A DNA stretch of 64,000 nucleotides from Paenibacillus mucilaginosus 3016 (GCF_000250655.1 NC_016935.1:7768001-7832000); one strand, 5' to 3'. Positions 27,404 through 36,370 are shown, counted from the first letter of the stretch. Notes: generated by a model not told the origin, from the sequence alone. Program-made: numbers and translations.

Positions 27404-29050
27404 CATACTTACGACCGTATTGCGGCCCTGTCGCTTCGCCATGTACAGACTGCGGTCGGCCCGCTTCAGCATGGCGGGGATATCGTCCTTCGCCCCGTTC
27501 CACACCGTAAGGCCGATGGACACCGTCACCCGCTCCGGCCCGCCCGGGCCGTACTGGAACGAGTGCCCGGCAATCCGCTGCCGGAGCCGCTCGGCGAAGG
27601 CCGCAGCCTGCTCGATCCCCGCCTCCGGGAGCAGCACGATGAACTCTTCACCGCCGAAGCGGCCCACGAGATCCGCCGAGCCGGCCGTATCCCGGAGCAC
27701 ACGGGAGATCTCGGTAAGGACCACATCCCCCGTATCATGGCCATACGTGTCGTTGATCTTTTTGAAATGGTCGATGTCGAGCAGCACCACGCTCAGCTTG
27801 CGCTGGGCTGCGGCATGCTTGTGCAGCCATTCGTTGATGCTGCGGCGGTTGCTCAGCCCCGTTAGAAAGTCCGTGCGGGCCTCCGCTTCGCGGGAAGCGT
27901 TCAGCTCGTTCAGCTGCCCGATCGTCCGCTCCAGCTCCTCTTTATGATACAGGTTCTCGCGGTGCAATCGCTCCAGTTCCTCGTGCGAGCGGGAGACGAC
28001 ACCGAGCAGCTTCTCGTAGCTGAGAATCGCCACAACCTGACGGGCCAGCACCAGCAGCGTCGTCACCATCATGCCGATCGTCAGCGGCCGCCATTCCTTA
28101 GCATCGAAGAAAACGAAGCAGATCAAGAGGCTGGCGGCAAGGTAAGGCAGCAGGGTTTGCAGCCGGTGCTCGATTCTTCTCGCCTTGGGGCGGTCTGGTA
28201 CAGGGAAATTCTGCGGTGTATCCGGCAGGATCGAAGCCAGGGCGAGCAGATGTAGTCCCAGCGTCCACAGCGGGTCGATCCAGCTGCCCGAGGCATAATG
28301 TCCCTCGATATTCAGGATAAAATACAGATGATTCACTGCGGTCCATACGCCTACGGCTCCAATCCCGCACAGCTCCCCGGCATTCCTGCGGCTGTGCTCG
28401 CGGTAACGCAGATAGAAGAGCACACTTCCAATCCAGCCTCCCGCCGACATCACGGGATACAGGAACGATAACATCATCGCCCCCTTCTCGGAATCGGCAG
28501 CCCCCGCCAGATGGGGAGCCAGCAGAAACTGCCACTCCAGCGTACACGCTACAGCCACAATAATGACAAGATCGAACAGCACCCGCAGAGCGGCAGAACG
28601 GCTGGGCCGATTCAGGGAATAAGTAATGCCGGCAAAATAGCATAGGGGAATGAACACATAGAGAAGATCGTAGACGGAGGCCATCGGGCTGTGGCCCTTC
28701 CAGGCCAGAAGATCGGTCCCTCTCCAGAGGAACTCGACCACGTTGTAGACACAGGTTCCGATAAAAAAGAATCGCCAGCGCATACGCTCCCCCGGCTCCT
28801 TGGACTTCATCCCCTTCCAAAGAATCCAGAGTGCGCCGGCCGCACCCAGCGGGCTGAGAAGATCCGCTGCCGGCCCTCTCAGGGATGCGGGCACCAGAAA
28901 GAGCAGCATATAATAGAGAGGAGTATAGAGAACCAGGAACCCTAAAGCCGGACGCCGGAAGGAAGGCGTCAGCCTGCGGGCGTCCAAGACAGTTTCAATC
29001 ATGTGATCATCATGCCCTTCGGGTGGTCGGATAAGTGGTGTTGTCCCCAT
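27401..29050 (-). CDS. Membrane diguanylate cyclase (GGDEF)
   Basis: 549 aa from the ATG at 29050 (upstream AGAAGGGCGG); an ATG near 29000 is an alternative start. About ten membrane helices occupy residues 30-340, then a coiled coil (EELERLHRENLYHKEELERT) and a GGDEF domain with ARTDFLTGLSNRRSINEW, LDIDHFKKINDTYGHDTGD and VGRFGGEEFIVLLPE. The active-site GGEEF is intact. The RxxD product-inhibition site expected a few residues before it is absent (GSAD), so feedback inhibition is unlikely. No EAL domain. It probably makes cyclic-di-GMP in response to a membrane signal. Confidence 0.93.
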   Translation of the reverse strand: MGTTPLIRPPEGHDDHMIETVLDARRLTPSFRRPALGFLVLYTPLYYMLLFLVPASLRGPAADLLSPLGAAGALWILWKGMKSKEPGERMRWRFFFIGTCVYNVVEFLWRGTDLLAWKGHSPMASVYDLLYVFIPLCYFAGITYSLNRPSRSAALRVLFDLVIIVAVACTLEWQFLLAPHLAGAADSEKGAMMLSFLYPVMSAGGWIGSVLFYLRYREHSRRNAGELCGIGAVGVWTAVNHLYFILNIEGHYASGSWIDPLWTLGLHLLALASILPDTPQNFPVPDRPKARRIEHRLQTLLPYLAASLLICFVFFDAKEWRPLTIGMMVTTLLVLARQVVAILSYEKLLGVVSRSHEELERLHRENLYHKEELERTIGQLNELNASREAEARTDFLTGLSNRRSINEWLHKHAAAQRKLSVVLLDIDHFKKINDTYGHDTGDVVLTEISRVLRDTAGSADLVGRFGGEEFIVLLPEAGIEQAAAFAERLRQRIAGHSFQYGPGGPERVTVSIGLTVWNGAKDDIPAMLKRADRSLYMAKRQGRNTVVSM

Positions 29051-29097
29051 AATACTACCGCCCTTCTGCCCGGAAAGCAACGACTAAATAGGCCATT

Positions 29098-29817
29098 TTA
29101 CCTACTCGCTTCCGTTGTAACATCTTCCATGCCCCCGCCGGCAAACAGCACCTGCAGTGCCAGGCTCTGCCTTACTTCTTGCCCGATCAGACCGGCCAGA
29201 TAGCGCGGGTCCTCCTGCCCGAGGGCCATGACATATTCCGTACGTCCCTCGGTGCGGATCACGGCGGAGGGATAACCCTCCTTCTCCAGGATCCAGTTCA
29301 TGCACAGACGCGCCACCGGGCCGTTTCCCTCCGGGAAGGGATGCAGGCGCATCAGACCGAGATGCAGCTCGGCGGCCGTATCCACCGGATGACGGCGGCC
29401 TTGGGCCTCACGGCAGCGCTCCAGGAGCGCCCGCACCTCTGCCGACGCATGCGCCGAAGTACAGGCTCCGGGGCGGAACGGCAGCCCCGAGATCCCTTCG
29501 TACAGCCTTGCATGCAGATCCAGCAGGCTTTCTTCCGTCAGCCCGTCCATCTTCAGCACCTCATCCCAGCCGCGGATCACGGCCGCCCGGTTCGCGATCT
29601 CCTGATGCTCCCTCAGGGTGCGGCCGTGTACCGTCAGCCCCTCCCTGAGGAAGCCGACCGTCTCCCTGTACGTGAAGCTGCCGCCCTCCAACACGTGGCA
29701 GTGATGGATCCAATCCTCCTGAAGCTTGCGCCGAAGCGCCAGGCGGATCTCGGACCCCGCCGCCTCCACCTGCTCGAGCCGGACCTTCAGCCGGGTTACC
29801 TCCTGCCGTACATCCAC
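29098..29817 (-). CDS. Fic/DOC family protein with altered motif (GNGP)
   Basis: 239 aa from a GTG at 29817 behind AAGGGGAG; the frame is open further upstream without a good start. The Fic core reads LMRLHPFPEGNGPVARLCMN. The canonical motif is HPFx(D/E)GNGRxxR; here the first Arg of GNGR is Pro while His, the acidic residue and the second Arg are kept. Upstream HCHVLEGGSFT resembles the inhibitory (S/T)xxxE(G/N) helix of Fic proteins, with Cys at the S/T position. Fic enzymes usually transfer AMP to proteins; the missing Arg helps hold the nucleotide phosphates, so activity or donor may differ. No antitoxin gene is adjacent. Confidence 0.85.
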   Translation of the reverse strand: MDVRQEVTRLKVRLEQVEAAGSEIRLALRRKLQEDWIHHCHVLEGGSFTYRETVGFLREGLTVHGRTLREHQEIANRAAVIRGWDEVLKMDGLTEESLLDLHARLYEGISGLPFRPGACTSAHASAEVRALLERCREAQGRRHPVDTAAELHLGLMRLHPFPEGNGPVARLCMNWILEKEGYPSAVIRTEGRTEYVMALGQEDPRYLAGLIGQEVRQSLALQVLFAGGGMEDVTTEASR

Positions 29818-29969
29818 TTCCCTGCTCCCCTTTCCTTTTCCATGTGCCCTGTTTTCTTTTACTTCAGCCTCCGGGCGGATTTTGAAACAGAGAAGAAACC
29901 GCAAGAAGCCGCAGCCCGGCATTCCGGAGTGCAGCTTGTCCAAGGGGAACGAATGAAGGTTACGGAACT

Positions 29970-30185
29970 CTATCGTTTTTTCATGCCGAAGAACTCACAG
30001 CCGGCCCGTGGATGATAGGCCAGCTCGGAGACGCCGGACTGGATGACCACCGTCGTCTCGTCGAAGCGGATGACGCAGCCTCCCGCATCAATCACATGGT
30101 CGTCCTTGAATACCCGGACCGGCACCTGCCGCTCCAGCGCTTCCTGAAAATCCTGGTCCGTCTCCAGACGGCGGTTATAGGCCAT
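29970..30185 (-). CDS. Small conserved-looking hypothetical protein, 71 aa
   Basis: ATG at 30185 with AAGGAGA at 9-nt spacing. The sequence starts MAYNRRLETDQDFQEALE and continues with beta-rich text (VPVRVFKDDHVIDAGGCVIR, TTVVIQSGVSELAYH). It looks like a small folded beta protein. I recognise no family. Neighbours (Fic, MarR) give no functional hint. Confidence 0.65.
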   Translation of the reverse strand: MAYNRRLETDQDFQEALERQVPVRVFKDDHVIDAGGCVIRFDETTVVIQSGVSELAYHPRAGCEFFGMKKR

Positions 30186-30406
30186 GGGCGTAAATCTCCT
30201 TGATTCATTATATGCTCCGCTAAACGGCGAAAGCCACCCCACCAAAATACCATGTTCGGTCCCAAAATCCAAGAGGAGCGAAGGGTCCAACTGCGGTCCA
30301 CATGGATAGGAGCGTCAGGAAAGTGCGCGCGGAATCCTCCCGCCGCAGCTTTTTTACGTTGTCCCTGGGGCGATAAGCCCATTTTGCAGCTACCCCTTGC
30401 CAATGA

Positions 30407-30418
30407 TACGATTTCGTA
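30407..30418 (+). promoter_or_regulatory. MarR operator site 1
   Basis: TACGATTTCGTA, a perfect inverted repeat (TACGA/TCGTA) upstream of marR. The same 12-mer, as its complement, recurs in front of the ATPase gene at 30976. Confidence 0.7.
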
Positions 30419-30440
30419 GTATTCTGACGGTAGTTCATAT

Positions 30441-30452
30441 TACCATTTCGTA
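30441..30452 (+). promoter_or_regulatory. MarR operator site 2
   Basis: TACCATTTCGTA, one mismatch from site 1, immediately before the marR ribosome binding site (CTGGAGG). Its place suggests autorepression. Confidence 0.65.
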
Positions 30453-30471
30453 GCAACTGGAGGATCACATC

Positions 30472-30948
30472 ATGGATCAGCTGCTGGAGCTCTTTCTGAG
30501 GAACGGCCTGCGCCCCTTGAGCCTGTTCGCCGACACGGCCGATCTGGAGAAGAAAGTCAACCGCTCCGAGCTGACCGCCCTGCTGCTGCTTCTGCTGAGG
30601 GGCGAGCTGACGATGTCCGAGCTGGCCGTCCAGCTGGGGGCACCGCTCAGCACCTTGACCTCGCTAGCCAAACGCCTGGAGAAGAAGGGGCTCATCGCCC
30701 GCAGGCCCTCCCCCGTGGACCAGCGGATTACGCTGGTGGATCTCACCCCCGAGGGGCGCGAGATGGCATCCCGGGCGAAGGAAACGATGGCCGCTTACCT
30801 GAAGCGGATCGAAGAGGTACTGACACGCGAGGAGACCGAGCAGTTCTTCACGCTGTTCCTCAAGATCGCCAAAGCGCTGCAGGACGGCGGCGGGGAGCAG
30901 GCCGTACCGGAGAAACCGGCACTTCGGAAGATCAGCATAGAGGAGTGA
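30472..30948 (+). CDS. MarR family transcriptional regulator
   Basis: 158 aa. A winged helix-turn-helix is seen in LTMSELAVQLGAPLSTLTSL and KRLEKKGLIARRPSPVDQRI, with the conserved DxR wing. It precedes an ArsA-like ATPase gene by 60 bp and is likely in its operon. Three copies of the inverted repeat TACGA-N2-TCGTA (one degenerate) flank it, two upstream and one before the ATPase gene, as expected for an autoregulated MarR repressor. No conserved Cys is visible for redox sensing, so a small ligand is more likely. Confidence 0.92.
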   Translation: MDQLLELFLRNGLRPLSLFADTADLEKKVNRSELTALLLLLLRGELTMSELAVQLGAPLSTLTSLAKRLEKKGLIARRPSPVDQRITLVDLTPEGREMASRAKETMAAYLKRIEEVLTREETEQFFTLFLKIAKALQDGGGEQAVPEKPALRKISIEE

Positions 30949-30975
30949 GAGCCGGCCCTTTTTTTGCCCAATTAG

Positions 30976-30987
30976 TACGAAATCGTA
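30976..30987 (+). promoter_or_regulatory. MarR operator site 3
   Basis: TACGAAATCGTA between marR and the ArsA-like gene, identical to the complement of site 1. It may act as a roadblock or control a second promoter. Confidence 0.65.
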
Positions 30988-31008
30988 ATAATTAAAGGAG
31001 CGGATCAT

Positions 31009-32193
31009 ATGCGGATTCTCATCTATACCGGCAAGGGCGGCGTGGGCAAGACCAGCACCGCCGCGGCCACCGGCCTGAAGCTCGCCTCTCAAGGGTGCCG
31101 GACCCTCGTCATGAGCACGGATGCGGCGCACAGCCTCTCCGATTCGTTCGGCATCCCGCTCGGCAGTGAGCCCGTCTTGGTGGCGGAAGGCCTCTGGGCA
31201 CAGGAGATCGACTCCCTGCGGGAGACCGAGAAGCGCTGGGGCTCGGTTCAGAGCTGGCTGCAGGGCATGCTGCAGTGGGCGAAGCTCAGCGACATCACGA
31301 CGGAGGAGATGCTCGTCTTCCCCGGCATGGAGGAGCTCTTCAGCCTCCTGCGGATCAAGGAGCATGCGGAGAGCGGCCGGTACGACTGCCTCATCGTCGA
31401 CTGCGCGCCCACCGGCGAGACGATCCGGCTGCTGAGCTACCCGCAGCTCCTCGGCTGGTGGGTCGACAAGATCTTCCCCTACGAGCGCCGGCTGGTCAAA
31501 CTCGTGCGGCCGGTCGCCAAGGCGGTCACCCGCGGCAATCTGGAGCTGCCGAGCGACCAGGTCATGGACTCCATCGAAGCGTTCGTGCGCGAGCTCGAGG
31601 AGCTGCAGGAGCTGCTCCTGAACCCGGAGACGACCACGGTACGCATTGTCATGAACCCCGAGAAGATGGTCGTGGCCGAAGCCCGGCGCACCTTCACGTA
31701 CCTGAACCTCTTCGGCTTCCGCACGGATGCCGTCATCGTCAACCGGGTCCTTCCCGAGGAAGCCGGCACAGGCTACTGGGCCGCCTGGCGCGAAGTGCAC
31801 GGGAAGTACGAGGAAGAGATCCGCTCCTGCTTCGCCCCGCTGCCGATTCTGCGGATTCCGCTGATGCCCTCCGAGGTGCACGGCCTGGAGATGCTGCGGC
31901 GGGTCGGCGAGACCGCCTTTGCGGAGCACGACCCGGGCGAGGTGCTGTACCATGGCAATATCCAGGAGCTGCGCAGCGAGAACGGGGAGCGGCTCCTCGA
32001 CATTACCCTGCCCTTCGCCGCCAAGGAAGACCTGCAGCTCAGCCAGAAGGGCGACGAGCTGACCGTCCAGGCCGGTCCCTACAAGCGCAAGGTGCTGCTC
32101 CCCCGCATGCTGCTCGGCTGCCCGATCGCCGGGGCCCGCTTCGCGGACGGCAAGCTCTCGATCCGCTTTGGCGAGCGTACTGCAGCTCAATAA
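31009..32193 (+). CDS. ArsA/GET3 family ATPase
   Basis: 394 aa, single ATPase unit. The deviant Walker A IYTGKGGVGKTSTAAATGLK, switch I STDAAHSLSDSFG and DCLIVDCAPTGETIRLL (switch II) are those of ArsA/GET3. The C-terminal 80 residues (LDITLPFAAKEDLQLSQKGD, then PYKRKVLLPRMLLGC) form the HSP20-like beta domain found in many bacterial ArsA-like proteins. There is no arsB, arsC or arsR nearby and no clear metal-binding Cys cluster, so an arsenite pump is unlikely; targeting or chaperoning of membrane or cofactor proteins is a guess. AAAGGAG precedes the ATG; MarR operator 3 lies 22 bp upstream. Confidence 0.9.
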   Translation: MRILIYTGKGGVGKTSTAAATGLKLASQGCRTLVMSTDAAHSLSDSFGIPLGSEPVLVAEGLWAQEIDSLRETEKRWGSVQSWLQGMLQWAKLSDITTEEMLVFPGMEELFSLLRIKEHAESGRYDCLIVDCAPTGETIRLLSYPQLLGWWVDKIFPYERRLVKLVRPVAKAVTRGNLELPSDQVMDSIEAFVRELEELQELLLNPETTTVRIVMNPEKMVVAEARRTFTYLNLFGFRTDAVIVNRVLPEEAGTGYWAAWREVHGKYEEEIRSCFAPLPILRIPLMPSEVHGLEMLRRVGETAFAEHDPGEVLYHGNIQELRSENGERLLDITLPFAAKEDLQLSQKGDELTVQAGPYKRKVLLPRMLLGCPIAGARFADGKLSIRFGERTAAQ

Positions 32194-32212
32194 ACGAAGG
32201 AGGTATAGGTCC

Positions 32213-32473
32213 ATGGACAAACGACCGCTGACCACCCACCTGTTCGATACGCTGATCGACCTGCAGGAAGACCTGATCCGCGAGGTTCTTCCGCGCGAAG
32301 CCCGCACCCACTTCCTGGCAGCCCGCAGGGAAGCCCTGCTCGGCATCCGCTCGCTGCTCGACGAGGCGATCGAGAGGACCCGGGAGAGGGAGCAACGGCA
32401 AGGGGACCCCACTCAGGGGCCGGGGAAGCGCCAGGATCCGGCCAGCCCGGGCACCATTCCAATCGAGGATTGA
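32213..32473 (+). CDS. Small helical protein downstream of the ArsA-like ATPase
   Basis: 86 aa from the ATG at 32213, with AAGGAGGT at 8-nt spacing, 19 bp after the ATPase stop. The sequence is helical and charged (TLIDLQEDLIREVLPREA, GIRSLLDEAIERTREREQ) with a disordered Pro/Gly tail. I recognise no domain. The tight spacing suggests it works with the ATPase, perhaps as a partner or client. Confidence 0.75.
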   Translation: MDKRPLTTHLFDTLIDLQEDLIREVLPREARTHFLAARREALLGIRSLLDEAIERTREREQRQGDPTQGPGKRQDPASPGTIPIED

Positions 32474-32568
32474 ACTCCTGTACAGGAACGCGCTGCTTAC
32501 ACTTACATGCCAGGCCCCCTCTGGCACTTAGATTTCCTCTATTAATGAAGGAAAGAGACGGTGATTTT

Positions 32569-33018
32569 ATGCTGACCCCGGCTTCGCACGTCCGTCCGGC
32601 TCCCCATGCCCGGCGATGGTATACCCTGGCTTCATGGCTGGTCGTCCTGCTCGGCCTGCTCCACAACGGCGCGTTTGTGTCCGGATTTCTGCTGGACGCG
32701 GTCCGCCGGCAGAGCAGCCCGGTGTTTCAAAGCATGCAGGAATACAAGATCAATCTGTTCGGCACGCACAGCCTGCTGAAGTTCTATGAAGGCTTCAGTC
32801 TGACGATGGGCTGTCTGCTTATTCTTCTCGGGGTACTGAACCTGATCGTCTCCCGCTCCCTGCCGCTTCCTGCCCTGCGCAGCGCTGCGCTGTTCAATGC
32901 TGTGGCCTGCCTGCTGCTGACGGGCTTGTCGCTGGTCTATTTCCATGTGCTGGCCACGTCGCTTTTCGTGCTGGCTCTCGCAGGGTATGCGGTCTGTTAT
33001 GTTCGTTCCGCTCCATAA
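32569..33018 (+). CDS. Four-helix membrane protein (LIC_13387-like)
   Basis: 149 aa from the ATG at 32569, preceded by GAAGGAAAGAGA. Four membrane helices are seen, with KINLFGTHSLLKFYEGFSLT and MGCLLILLGVLNL between helices 1 and 2, a layout I associate with LIC_13387-type proteins of unknown function. It follows the MarR/ArsA module by about 95 bp and could be in the same transcript. Confidence 0.75.
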   Translation: MLTPASHVRPAPHARRWYTLASWLVVLLGLLHNGAFVSGFLLDAVRRQSSPVFQSMQEYKINLFGTHSLLKFYEGFSLTMGCLLILLGVLNLIVSRSLPLPALRSAALFNAVACLLLTGLSLVYFHVLATSLFVLALAGYAVCYVRSAP

Positions 33019-33125
33019 CAAGAACACAAGATCACAGTCTGAAAATGGTACACACCAAAGCCCGTCCTGCCGTGATGGCGGAACGGGCTTATTGGCCTTT
33101 GAATTATGCTTTAATTCGCGTTAGG

Positions 33126-34199
33126 TTATACCCCCCACCCCGTACGCGTGACCTCCGCGTAGAACCGGTGGAACTCCTCGATGTTCAGCTGCTGGGCGGC
33201 ATCGGACAGCGCGGTGGCCGGGTCCGGGTGGACCTCCACCATAATGCCGTCGGCGCCGGCTGCGATGGCTGCTTTGGCGCACGGCGCGAGAATGTCCTTG
33301 CGGCCCGTGGAATGCGTGACGTCAACGAGCACCGGCAGGTGGCTTTCCTGCTTGAGGATCGGCACAGCCGAGATGTCGAGCGTATTGCGGGTCGCTCTCT
33401 CGTACGTGCGGATGCCCCGCTCGATGAGCATCACCTGCGTATTGCCTCCAGCCACGATGTATTCCGCCGCATGCAGGAATTCGTCGATCGTCGCAGCGAG
33501 GCCGCGCTTGAGCAGGATCGGCGTGCGCACCTCGCCGGCGGCCTTCAGCAGCTCGAAGTTCTGCATGTTGCGTGCGCCGATCTGGATGACGTCGATGTAT
33601 TCGGACGCCAGCCCGACGTGCGCCGGGTCGACGATCTCGCTGATCGTCTTCAGGCCAAACTCGGATGCCGCTTCCTTCAGAATCTTGAGCCCCTCGATGC
33701 CGAGCCCCTGAAAATCATACGGCGACGTTCTCGGCTTGAACGCCCCGCCCCGCATGACCGTAATCCCCGCTTCCTTCAAGGCGGCAGCCACCTGGCGTAC
33801 CTGTTCGTAGCTTTCGACCGAGCATGGCCCCGCCACCATAACCGGACGGCCGCCTCCTATGGACACGCCGCCCAGCTCGACGATCGTGTCTTCTTTTTGC
33901 TTCTTGCGGGAGACGAGCAGCTGCTTCTTATGATCGGTCTGCTGCAGACTCAGCGACGCCTGGAAAATCTGCTTGAACAGATGGCGCACCGTCTCATGGG
34001 AGAACGGCCCCGTGTTGCGGGAGACGAGATCCTCGAGCATCGCTTTTTCGCGTACGGGGTCGAACTTCGGCACGCCCTGCCTCTCCTTCTCCTGCCCGAT
34101 CTCCTGGGCAATCCTTGCCCGCTCCGACAGCAGCTCCAGCATCACCCCGTTGATTTCGTCCAATCTTCCCCTGAGTTCATCCAGCCTTGTTTGTCCCAT
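33126..34199 (-). CDS. aroA: Chorismate mutase-DAHP synthase bifunctional protein
   Basis: 357 aa from the ATG at 34199 (AAAGGAGA, 9 nt). Residues 1-90 are an AroQ-type chorismate mutase ([20 protein letters not shown]); the rest is a class I-beta DAHP synthase ([59 protein letters not shown]). It makes the first committed compound of the aromatic pathway from phosphoenolpyruvate and erythrose-4-phosphate. As in B. subtilis AroA, the mutase domain serves as the allosteric sensor. A T-box leader precedes the gene, so uncharged tRNA also controls it. Confidence 0.96.
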   Translation of the reverse strand: MGQTRLDELRGRLDEINGVMLELLSERARIAQEIGQEKERQGVPKFDPVREKAMLEDLVSRNTGPFSHETVRHLFKQIFQASLSLQQTDHKKQLLVSRKKQKEDTIVELGGVSIGGGRPVMVAGPCSVESYEQVRQVAAALKEAGITVMRGGAFKPRTSPYDFQGLGIEGLKILKEAASEFGLKTISEIVDPAHVGLASEYIDVIQIGARNMQNFELLKAAGEVRTPILLKRGLAATIDEFLHAAEYIVAGGNTQVMLIERGIRTYERATRNTLDISAVPILKQESHLPVLVDVTHSTGRKDILAPCAKAAIAAGADGIMVEVHPDPATALSDAAQQLNIEEFHRFYAEVTRTGWGV

Positions 34200-34244
34200 C
34201 GTCTTGACTCTCCTTTGCCACATTAAATGTTGATATGGAAAAAC

Positions 34245-34585
34245 ACAAAAAGCCCCCCGCCGCAAGGGACGAGGAGCCGTGGTACCACCCTTATTAGAAG
34301 AAGCCTGCCTGCCGCCGGAATCCTGCAGATCGGCATCCTTCTCACTTGAAGCCCTGTAACGCAGGGCATACGGGGAACCCTAGACGCCTGCCTCTGGACA
34401 AAATGCGGGGCGGACGCTTCAGGAACCGGCTCGGGAGTGAACTTCGGCAGCCGGCTTCAATCGGGTGCTCTCAGTCTCCGGCACGCCGTCCCTGTTATGA
34501 ATCCGGTCCGCTTACTCTTTCCTTCATTGCCTTTGGGGAAAATGCTGTATGTATGTATTTTCTTTGGTTCTTGGTTGCTGTGTTG
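34245..34585 (-). ncRNA. T-box riboswitch of aroA
   Basis: The minus strand carries the diagnostic T-box AGGGTGGTACCACGGCTCC near 34292-34274. It is followed by a terminator (CTCCTCGTCCC / GGCGGGGGGC, then TTTTT) at about 34281-34245. Upstream is a long stem I with an AGAGTA-like motif (about 34515) and a distal-loop region (about 34460-34490). On the 3' side of stem I the sequence GAAGTTCACTCC (about 34446-34435) suggests TTC as specifier followed by A, that is tRNA-Phe. The specifier assignment is by eye. Confidence 0.95.
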
Positions 34586-34590
34586 AAAGG

Positions 34591-34619
34591 ATTGTAACCT
34601 GCCCGTCCGAATGGCGCAA
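34591..34619 (-). promoter_or_regulatory. Promoter of the aroA T-box transcript
   Basis: On the minus strand TTGCGC and TACAAT are 17 bp apart, just upstream of the T-box leader. Confidence 0.7.
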
Positions 34620-34763
34620 GAACATGGTTTAACGCAGATTTGCTTCATCGCAGTGAAGAGGTATAGGAATACGGGGATATGCATGGGGAAGAGGGGTGCG
34701 GCTCCGGCAAACATGGTATACTGGAAGCGGATATCGACTATGGGAAAGAGCAAGGTGAACTTC

Positions 34764-35132
34764 ATGAAGGATTCGCTCATTTGGCTGGCTTTTGCCGCCG
34801 TGTGCCTGGTGTTATATATCGTCAACCGGATCTACCGCAGAACGGGACGTCTCGGCCAGGCGACGCGGGAGCTCCGGCGGCTGACCGGCCGTGTGCGGGA
34901 AGGACAGGCTTCCGCCGGGGACCTCGGCGAGTGGGACCGGTGGCTGCCGCAGCTTGAGAGCTACCCGTCGGATTACAATCAGCTCAATCAGGATATTGAT
35001 TTTACGGGAGCGTTCACAGCCTTCCTGCAGCAGTATTATCCGCAGGACCCCAGGCTGCCCGCCTTGGCGGAAGCGGCCCGTCATAAGAAGGATACGATCT
35101 GGGGGATCAAAATCCCGGGGGACAAACGATGA
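34764..35132 (+). CDS. Small protein with one N-terminal membrane helix
   Basis: 122 aa from the ATG at 34764 (AAGGTGA upstream). A single membrane helix (LIWLAFAAVCLVLYIVN) is followed by a basic segment and a soluble helical domain (DYNQLNQDIDFTGAFTAF). Its stop overlaps the start of the next gene (ATGA at 35129), so the two are translationally coupled. No family recognised. Confidence 0.75.
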   Translation: MKDSLIWLAFAAVCLVLYIVNRIYRRTGRLGQATRELRRLTGRVREGQASAGDLGEWDRWLPQLESYPSDYNQLNQDIDFTGAFTAFLQQYYPQDPRLPALAEAARHKKDTIWGIKIPGDKR

Positions 35133-36150
35133 AGCTCAGCGTTCTCGATCTTGTCCCTGTCCTGCAGGGTGCCGATAACGCCGGGGCGCTGGGGCAGGCG
35201 CTGCGGCTCGCGCGGACGGCTGAGACCCTCGGCTACCACCGCTACTGGGCGGCCGAGCATCACGACCTGCCGGGCCTCGCCTGCACGGCGCCCGAGGTGC
35301 TTCTTGCGCATATCGGCGCACAGACGCAGTCGATCCGCCTGGGCACCGGCGCGCTGCTCCTGCCCCATTACAAAGCGATGAAGGTCGCCGAGACGTTCCA
35401 TATGCTCGCCGCCCTCTATCCGGGGCGCATTGATCTCGGTCTCGGCCGGGCCCCCGGCGGGTCCGCCCACGCGGCGATTGCGCTCAGCGGCAACTTCCTG
35501 GAGGGCGTCCGGCAGCTTCCGGACACTCTCCGCAGCCTGCTGCAGCTGCTCGAAGGCACCTTCCGTGTAGAGAACGAGCCGGTCACGGCGAGGCCGATGC
35601 CCGGCATTCCGCCGGAGGTCTGGCTGCTCGGCACGAACCGCAAGAGCGCGGAGCTCGCCGCCGAGCACGGGACCGGCTACGTCTTCGGCCAGTTCATGAG
35701 CGACCAGGATGCGGGGCAGACGCTGGACGCGTACCGGCAGGCCTACCGTCCCTCGGGGCGTGCTCCCCGGCCGAGGTCCATCGTGGCCGTCGGCGTGGTG
35801 TGCGCCGAGACGGAGGTCGAGGCCCGGCGCCTGGCCGCCGAAGGGCGGAAGGCGTTCCGGCCCGAGGCCGGTGAGGCCGGGCGGGCGCAGACGGAAGCCG
35901 GCGGCCGCTTGGCGGGCGAGGGCGCTGAGGCGTCGGGCGCGGAGCGGCCGGCCGGCCTTGAGGCGCCCGGCGAGCCCGAGGCGGCGGAGGGCGCAGGCTG
36001 CTGGCCGGCACGCCACAGCAGGTGAAGGCCCGGCTCGAGGCCATGGCGGCGGAATACGGTGTGGACGAGTTCCTCGTCGTCACACCGGTTTCGCACTATG
36101 GGCAGCGGCTGCGCTCCTACGAGCTGCTGGCGCAGGCGGTTCTGACATAG
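35129..36150 (+). CDS. LLM class flavin-dependent oxidoreductase (frameshifted)
   Basis: About 340 aa if repaired. The start MKLSVLDLVPVLQGADNAGA and the motifs YWAAEHHDLPGLACTAPEV and IDLGLGRAPGGS are typical of the bacterial luciferase-like single-component group (YhbW-like), which use FMN. The frame is open to 36025, but the real C-terminus reads in another frame: LLAGTPQQVKARLEAMAAEY through ELLAQAVLT, stop at 36148-36150. The break lies near 35985-36000. The segment before it (about residues 245-290) is unusually rich in Glu/Ala/Gly. The span is 3n+2. Confidence 0.85.
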
Positions 36151-36370
36151 GCCGGCAATCAGAACGCAGGCTGCTTATTGCCGGCATCTGCGGACAGAAG
36201 CGTAATCTGCCGGAACCCGCTTAGATTGGACATTCGCTGGAACCAGGAACGCGATTCGAACATACGGGCGGAGGCTCTCCACTGTCGGGAATCCATGAAT
36301 AGCCAGCCTCTGCGGCTGGCGGAGTCCAAACAGTCGACCCGTTCACCGGCGTTCACAGCTTCTTTTACAG

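Noticed and set aside
30664-32412. Minus-strand frame of 582 codons
   Set aside because: Antisense shadow of the MarR and ArsA-like genes.
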